From positions 1,148,577 to 1,185,045 of the forward strand of contig BFEA01000416.1 in the NCBI GenBank assembly GCA_003427395.1: DNA of 36,469 bases, written 5' to 3'. Shown one piece after another: positions 31,437-36,469 of this stretch. The notes below the pieces were generated by a model, which made no database searches, was not told the origin of the DNA, and was given only the letters and a program-made list of their open reading frames with translations. The position numbers were made by a program, and so were the translations under genes. Each line of letters opens with the position of its first letter. The first letter of the stretch is position 1. Source of the DNA: Chara braunii. Lineage: Eukaryota > Streptophyta > Charophyceae > Charales > Characeae.

Positions 31437-31560
31437 AGTTCGGTAAGGACACTACAGCCATGCAAGGGTGGGGTGGATACCGGTATGGTTCCACTTTGTA
31501 CACCGTGCAATGGCTGTAGTAGAAACTCGACTCTTAAGCTTCTAGAAAGGGTGTCCTAGT
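30930..31560 (+). repeat. Interspersed repeat pair with (GT)n and foldback, SINE-like
   Basis: Two related blocks (about 30935-31110 and 31396-31560) both run (GT)n, GGAGTT, GGTAAGGACACTAC, a GGTGGATA segment, GGTATGGTTCCAC and AAACT(T/C)G(G/A)CTCT. In the second, ACTACAGCCATGCA (31451-31464) pairs with GTGCAATGGCTGTAGT (31505-31520). The first contains TGGCTCTTGAGG and TGTTCGATTCC (31084), which resemble Pol III A and B boxes. A related segment lies near 31931-31990. A tRNA-derived SINE is possible but unproven. Confidence 0.55.
31396..31435 (+). repeat. (GT)n microsatellite
   Basis: About 20 uninterrupted GT units. A shorter GT run sits at the equivalent place of the related block (about 30940-30958). 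Confidence 0.95.
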
Positions 31561-31601
31561 TCTTTTCCGGATTTGTGGGTTTCCCTGCCATATCCATATG
31601 T

Positions 31602-31930
31602 CTTTTTTTTTTTTTTTTTTTTTGAACATCGATTCAGGCCTGGCCTCCTACCCTCCGGGTGGTACAAGCCCTAGAAGGTAGCAGGTGGCAGAGGTCCGAT
31701 GGCTCCGTTCTATTTGTGGGGAGTTGCAGCTGCTGGAAAACGTGTCCAGCTTCCCAATTTCCACAATAGTTCTGGGAAAAGGCTCCCTACATCTGTATAG
31801 TATCAGCAAGACTTCCAGACCTCTTCACCTAAAGGCGCTAGAATGGCGTGACAAACTAGCCCTGTCAGCCCAGTCCATGTGTTGCCTTGTGCAATGGGTT
31901 TTCCTCAGAAAAAGAAAGAAAAAAGAGAAA
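31602..31930 (-). repeat. Poly(T)-headed retroposon-like sequence
   Basis: A run of about 22 T starts near 31602 and is followed by GAACATCGATTCAGGCCTGG and about 280 bp of unique-looking sequence. Read on the minus strand this is a body with a poly(A) tail, as in non-LTR retroposons. Part of it (31661-31810) reappears at the very end of the window behind a sequencing adapter, so it is either a dispersed repeat or the true mate of that read. Confidence 0.5.
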
Positions 31931-32068
31931 CTCGGCTCTCGAGGCTGAGGGAGCTGGTTTGATTGCCTGCGTGAATGAGGTCCAAAGGAAGTGGTAGGAG
32001 GTGCAGACAAACTGCAGCGAGTCAGTCCATGCTGTCATGGTTTACTCTGGACGTTTTCGGCATGGTCC

Positions 32069-32072
<4 letters not shown>

Positions 32073-32146
<74 letters not shown>
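32073..32146 (+). repeat. (TC)n microsatellite
   Basis: About 37 uninterrupted TC units. It generates serine/leucine-run frames that are not genes. Confidence 0.97.
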
Positions 32147-32148
<2 letters not shown>

Positions 32149-33168
32149 ATGCATGTATGGACTTTACGAATGAGTGATGCTTTGCAATAACCTCATGCAG
32201 TCATGAACAGTGAGAACTCACACACATCAAGAGCACTTGAGACTCGCTCCACTATTCAGCAAATCTGCAAAATGAAAATGAATCTTCCGCTAGAACATCC
32301 ACACACGTGCATGCATATTTTTTGTCTCTTGTGCATATGGTGAGTAGTTAGAGCCAAGCCCAAAGTCCACTGTCTCAGTGCAACAACAGAGCTAGCACTA
32401 CCGCCGAATCCAACTCGATGGCTTGGGTGCTGTGCTTCAACCAAAACAGAGAAAAAAACAGCAAAACACTCTGGGTGGTGCAGGGATGAGGTCCAAATAG
32501 GACTGACTCTGGGCAAAATACAGAGTTGGCAGTACCGTCGAATCTGGTTCGACGGCTTCCCTCCTGTGCTTAAACCACCACTACCTCCGGACCTGTTCTT
32601 GCCTAACCTGAATTTCACTGCAGCACATAGAGCTGGCAGTACCGTCGAATCTGGTTCGACGGCTTCCATCCTGTGCTTATACCACCACTACCTGCGGACC
32701 TGTTTTTGCCTAACCTGAATTTCACCGCACACCGAGTTTTGCCGAGCCTGGGTCCAAGTGTATTTTCTTGCATCGATGAGGTCCAAAGCGGACTGACTCA
32801 GGGCAACACACAGAGTTGGCAGTACCGTCGAATCTGGTTCGACGGCTTCCATGCTGTGCTTAAACCACGGATACCTCCGGGCCTGTTTTCGCCTAACGTG
32901 AATTTCACTATGCACCGAGTTTTGCCGAGCATGGGTCCCATTCTATTTTCTTGTCTGGTACTCAAGGCTGGGGAAACTGAGATTATTTCCATTGGGGCGG
33001 TCAAATCAAATTTGACAGCTCTGGCAAGCGGTGTAATCAACTTCGGCAGCTTTGGCAAGAGGTCGAAACAAACTCGACGGCTTTGGAAGAGGTCAAATTG
33101 AATTCGACCAATCTGGTACGGGACAAAAAAAAATAAAAAAATAGTTGTAGATTCTTAGTCCGCTGCTC

Positions 33169-33372
33169 TGCAGTGCACTGAATAAATATTGATGTCAACA
33201 AAAACCTTGCAAGCATATGCTTGTGTGAACTTACTGTCATGCAGTGCATCAATGTTGATGTCAACAAAACCTTGCAAGCATGCTTACCTACGTGAACTTA
33301 CTGTCATGCAGTGAATCAATGTTGATGTCAACAAATATGATAAACATTGCGACTTTGCAAGCATGCTTACCT
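33169..33372 (+). repeat. Direct repeats of about 70 bp, three copies
   Basis: Three copies of a segment with GCAGTG(A/C)AT(C/A)AA, TGTTGATGTCAAC, ACCTTGCAAGCAT and GTGTGAAC(TTACTGTCAT) recur at about 33173, 33239 and 33308. Each unit holds two short palindromes (TTGATGTCAA and GCAAGCATGC). The last is extended by an insertion before its end. Confidence 0.8.
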
Positions 33373-34110
33373 GTGTGAACATGAGATGATGGCGCGCCGA
33401 TGACTGCAGCTCTCCAGCGTGACCACAGCGAAAATGGGACCTCTGCCCATCACGAACAAATGCCTTCTGTTGAATGGGTTCCTGAATGGGGTCATTTTCA
33501 ACACCCAGAGAATGAGTGGGTGAATGAGCCCCAGCGCGGTCCACGTTTGCCCTGACCGTACATTCATGCTATGGATGGCAGAGCTCGCCGTCCAATAATA
33601 GGCCGCGCGCCACTGCATAAAATTCTAACTGTACCTTGACAATTGGTTGTCCCGATACATTTAAATCTTGAAGCGATGTGGATGTATCTGGGCGAAGATG
33701 AAGTCCAGACACATGTAGAGTGTTATTATACTGTGTTATGGAGTAGAGAGGCCCAATGTTATGGACGACAGAAAGAGAGTGTCGATCTTTCCAGAGCCTT
33801 CTTTGCTTTTCCAAAGGAAGCGCCAATTTATTCGTGGGGACCATTCCTTTGGCGCCAATAAATTTTCAACGGCCAAATTTTTTTTGCTTTTTTTTCCAGT
33901 TTTTTCCCTGACACGGAAGAATCTAAAGAAAAGAAAAAAAAAAAAGGAAAAAAAAAAAAAACAGCTCTACTGTGAACGGAGGGTGGCGCGATACCACTGT
34001 CCAAATATGGAATGACGCAAAATATGGGTGTAGCAAAATACAAGAAATATTAGGGTGTATCTTGTACCGGAATTTGCGGTGTATCTTCCCATGTTCCACC
34101 GGAAGATGCA

Positions 34111-34215
34111 TACGCCACTTTTGNGGTAGTGAAGGGAGACCCTATTTTGCGGTAGTGAAGGGAGACCCTATTTTGCGGTGTATCTTCCCATGTTCCACAG
34201 GAAGATGCATACGCC
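34111..34215 (+). repeat. 26-bp direct repeat flanked by repeated GAAGATGCATACGCCA
   Basis: GGTAGTGAAGGGAGACCCTA occurs at 34125 and 34151. On both sides lie copies of GTATCTTCCCATGTTCCAC followed by GGAAGATGCATACGCCA (34080-34118 and 34179-34217), which form small foldbacks (ATCTTCC/GGAAGAT). An N at 34124 sits at the start of the first unit, so the copy number is uncertain. Confidence 0.75.
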
Positions 34216-34698
34216 AATTTGCGAATTGGGTGTGTATTTTAAAAAAATAGTAAAAAGGGGTGTGTGGGGCTGACCCCATCTCTCACAAAAAAATATCGAT
34301 GGACGTACACACCATGTGAATTTGGTTTTTTTTTACATTTGGAAGTGATCTGGCGACGCCCCACATCCAAGAATCGGCCATATATTTTTAATACATATAT
34401 TATGCAGAAAAAGAAAAAAACAGTTGCTCTCCGTGGTACATGGCTGGCCCGCTGGTTCTGCTGACCGTTTCTTGGATGTCGCTAGCCGTTTCGGTTTTCC
34501 AATGTGAAAAGGTTACTAATTATGTCAGCTGGGACTGTGTTTTACGGGCAGATTCATCCGTTTTGCACATCCAAGAAAAACGACACGGAGTAGGTGCATG
34601 GTACACAACACAGTTGAGTCTCAGTTTCTTCGATTTAGGTGGTCGTCACAGCACTCACCAAATGTGAAAAAGACCCAAATAATGGCGGGTGTATCTCG

Positions 34699-34845
34699 CC
34701 ATGTTCCAGCTCAAAATGTATCCGCCATTTTGCGCAGGGGCCGACCGCCATGTTCCAGCCCAAAATGTATCCGCCATTTTGCGCAGGGGCCGACCGCCAT
34801 GTTCCAGCCCAAAATGTATCCACCATTTTGCGCAGGGGCCGACCG
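34699..34845 (+). repeat. 49-bp tandem repeat, three copies
   Basis: A unit beginning CCATGTTCCAGCCCAAAATG and ending GGGGCCGACCG repeats at 34699, 34748 and 34797 with only two or three substitutions. It is related in wording to the ATGTTCCA repeats near 34090. No coding meaning is apparent. Confidence 0.95.
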
Positions 34846-35205
34846 CACCACTCACCAAATAGGTAAGTGACAATGAATCTGCTCTTAGAACGTAGACAGA
34901 TACACCCGCCATAATTCGGAATTTTTTTGGAATTTGGTAACGCGCTACTTTTTTTTTTTTTTTTTTGGGGGGGGACACGCTACATTTAAGGAACGGCCAT
35001 ATGGTTTTTTTCCCCCCCCCTCCATATACGTATTGTCGATATCACATTTCAATTCACGTTGTGTACCAAGAAAAGTTTTTTTTTTTTTTTCCGTTCAATA
35101 TATTGCAAAAATCATGGAGACGAGGGGGGGACCAAAAAAAGTTTTTCAAAAGGCAAAAAAAAATTTCCCAAAGGGGAAAAAAAAAAAAAAAAAAAAAAAA
35201 ACGAA

Positions 35206-35832
35206 CAATTTACGTGCAGAATCTCTCAAAGAGTGCCAAGATGCATGTCTCCTATGAATAGTAACCGATGGTCTTGCCGCCTTCCGCGGAAGAGGCCCCA
35301 AATGTGTTTCGCGCGGCGCAGGGTTCCGAGCGTCTTTGCTCTTGTCACACGCGCCGCTACAGGTGGTGTTGGGATACCGTGCGCTCTGCAGCACACCAAG
35401 GCCGTCAGTGGGTCCAGATGGAGAAGGTCCGCGAGAATGCTGTTTGCGTGCGTTAGCTCCTCCGTTGTCGCATGCGCAGAGGGCGGGCTAATTGAGTTGG
35501 AGGAGGAGGTGCACGGGAGATGAATGGTTCTTGTCATTTTGCGTGCGTTGTCGCATGTGGCTATCCGTGACCGAGAAGCTGCAAAGAAGATCTGAAGGGC
35601 ATTGTTTTTCCTGAGCTTGGTGTCAGAGAAGATCGACTGCAAAGAAAGGTGAGTTGTTTTCCAACCACACATTGGGGGCCTCGCCACACCACTATCGAAA
35701 CGAAAAAAGTACGAGTAGATCTTCCTGCAGAGAATGCCGAGATGCATCCATTACTACGAATAGCAACGGATGCATCTTACCATTTTTGGGTAAGATGCAT
35801 TCGTTCCTTTTTCATTCGAACTGAAAGGATTG
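35206..35832. other. Unassigned stretch with repeated GATGCAT words
   Basis: GATGCAT recurs near 35240, 35740, 35768 and 35793 in similar surroundings (GAATAG(C/T)AAC(G/C)GATG), which suggests diverged copies of one repeat. Open frames of up to 173 codons occur on both strands with no motif I can name. Confidence 0.4.
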
Positions 35833-36114
35833 AGGGCATACTCACATTAGGACTTCTTTTCTTATTTATGGACGTAATTGCAGTCAGATGCATCCGGGCG
35901 ATATAGCTCGTTGAGTACGGCTTCGGAGCTTTTTTTTTTTTTTTTAAATCATTTTTTTGCATTTCATGCTCTTAGGGCATACTCACATTAGGACTTCTTT
36001 ACTTATTTATGGACGTAATTGCAGTCAGATGCATCCGGGCGATATAGCTCGTTGAGTACGGCTTCGGAGCTTTTTTTTTTTTTTTTAAATCATTATTTAA
36101 TAGTGCCCCACTGA
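35833..36114 (+). repeat. 141-bp direct duplication
   Basis: AGGGCATACTCACATTAGGA starts at 35833 and again at 35974. The two copies run almost identically through GATATAGCTCGTTGAGTACG and a poly(T) run to about 36110. Both begin with the terminal word of the inverted-repeat element described next. Confidence 0.92.
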
Positions 36115-36140
36115 GAACTTGGGCGGAGATAGAAGAGGGG

Positions 36141-36174
<34 letters not shown>

Positions 36175-36214
36175 TGGATGGCAACGAGGAAAAGTCCCTT
36201 TGTGAGTATGCCCT
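35974..36214. mobile_element. MITE-like element with terminal inverted repeats
   Basis: The left end AGGGCATACTCACATTAGGACTT and the right end (36192-36214), read in reverse complement, AGGGCATACTCACAAAGGGACTT, match over about 20 of 23 bases. The 241-bp interior has no coding frame and contains poly(T) and poly(A) runs. Another left end lies at 35833 and another at 36259, so ends are nested. Just outside, GTGAGTATGCCCTCAC (36202-36217) and GTGAGGGCATACTCAC (36256-36271) form a perfect 16-bp inverted repeat with an inner GAACAGCA/TGCTGTTC stem. No convincing target-site duplication was found. Confidence 0.5.
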
Positions 36215-36289
36215 CACCCGAGCCGAACAGCAACTCCGTTTGCTGTTCACGTCGAGTGAGGGCATACTCACACCGGGACTTCCTTACTT

Positions 36290-36316
36290 CTGTCTCTTAT
36301 ACACATCTAGATGTGT
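36290..36316. other. Leftover Nextera mate-pair junction adapter
   Basis: CTGTCTCTTATACACATCT (36290-36308) is the 19-base Tn5 mosaic end, followed by AGATGTGT (36309-36316), the first 8 bases of the same end in the opposite direction. This head-to-head arrangement is the junction adapter of a transposase mate-pair library. It is not genomic, and the sequence to its right was joined artificially. Confidence 0.97.
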
Positions 36317-36319
36317 GGA

Positions 36320-36469
36320 GGTACAAGCCCTAGAAGGTAGCAGGTGGCAGAGGTCCGATGGCTCCGTTCTATTTGTGGGGAGCTGCAGCTGCTGGAAAAC
36401 GTGTCCAGCTTCCCAATTTCCACAATAGTTCTGGGAAAAGGCTCCCTACATCTGTATAGTATCAGCAAG
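36320..36469 (+). repeat. Chimeric copy of 31661-31810
   Basis: These last 150 bases equal 31661-31810 except for one C/T difference (GAGCTGCAG against GAGTTGCAG). They follow the adapter directly, so they are best explained as the other end of a circularised mate-pair fragment or a second repeat copy, placed here by error. Confidence 0.93.

Larger units (their letters stand above)
31100..33115 (+). repeat. Dispersed repeat family carrying a CCGTCGAA hairpin
   Basis: Segments share GATGAGGTCCAAAG, GACTGACTCAGTGCAACA, CAGAGTTGGCAGTA and then the hairpin CCGTCGAA, loop TCTGG, TTCGACGG. Perfect hairpins occur near 32537, 32642 and 32826. Variants near 31169 (TGTCGAAT/ATTTGACGG, G-T tolerant), 32402, 33000, 33062 and 33090 keep some pairing. 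The blocks at 32520-32720 and 32780-32930 also share a TGTGCTTAAACCAC...CCTGAATTTCAC tail, spaced about 105 and 185 bp. Small minus-strand frames through them are by-products. Confidence 0.75.
33880..35205. other. Gene-free stretch rich in homopolymers
   Basis: Apart from the two repeat blocks, this stretch has long A, T, C and G runs (33937-33961, 34951-34976, 35015-35022, 35077-35090, 35177-35202). Such runs are places where draft assemblies miscount. No frame shows a known domain. Confidence 0.6.

Noticed and set aside
32073-32146. Serine/leucine-run frames
   Set aside because: Translation of a TC microsatellite.
36317-36469. A genuine 150-bp duplication of 31661-31810 at the window end
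   Set aside because: It follows a sequencing junction adapter directly, so the placement is an assembly artefact even if the family has several copies.

Overview
The window is eukaryotic, repeat-dominated DNA with almost no intact gene. The main clues are a Ty3/gypsy LTR retrotransposon whose primer site matches a plant-type tRNA-Asp, an RT motif of the form WFF...NGKLQWIEDLQ, dense microsatellites and foldback repeats, and a decayed DUF7869-type gene. A green-lineage host with a large repetitive genome fits best. A charophyte alga such as Chara is my guess from style, not a demonstrated assignment. Single N positions (3346, 5031, 28915, 28975, 34124) and a leftover sequencing adapter at 36290-36316 show that this is a draft assembly.

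Layout. 1-1900: no supportable gene. 1928-3656: an array of nine short hairpins with a constant loop and varying but still complementary stems, an AT microsatellite and a ~132-bp tandem repeat. This ends at a TTTGACA / TGG junction that looks like an old LTR end with a primer site. 4390-5360: GC-rich and unassigned. About 5365-23395: a long, degraded Ty3/gypsy element. It has a partial 5' LTR (to 7387), a tRNA-Asp primer site (7389-7406), a 5-kb pre-gag region with unrecognised ORFs including repeated copies of an apparently undescribed domain (8270-11938), an inserted array of 147-bp palindromes (about 12184-12890), then gag, zinc knuckle, protease, RT, RNase H and integrase (13490-19466), a G-rich polypurine tract (19604-19613) and a ~3.8-kb 3' LTR (19615-23395). 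Both LTRs carry a ~51-bp GC-rich minisatellite and a 29-bp array, with different copy numbers. 23396-24310 holds sequence related to the element's own pre-gag region, so the 3' LTR abuts part of a second, diverged relative.

24311-30250: a lower-copy region with a minus-strand DUF7869-type gene (29718 down to 26849) broken by two homopolymer frameshifts and one stop, followed by a second, unrecognised cysteine-rich minus-strand locus (26856 down to 25145). 30400-36289: a mosaic of short direct repeats, microsatellites, foldbacks and a small inverted-repeat (MITE-like) element. The last 180 bases are an artefact: a mate-pair junction adapter followed by a near-identical copy of 31661-31810.

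The retroelement genes would act together in reverse transcription and integration, but RT has lost both catalytic aspartates, protease has D-K-G in place of D-S/T-G, and nonsense codons, mostly single-transition derivatives of TGG, CGA or CAG/CAA, interrupt the polyprotein. The element is therefore non-autonomous. The best candidates for something undescribed are the conserved-loop hairpin array, the pre-gag repeated domain, and the 147-bp palindromic satellite.
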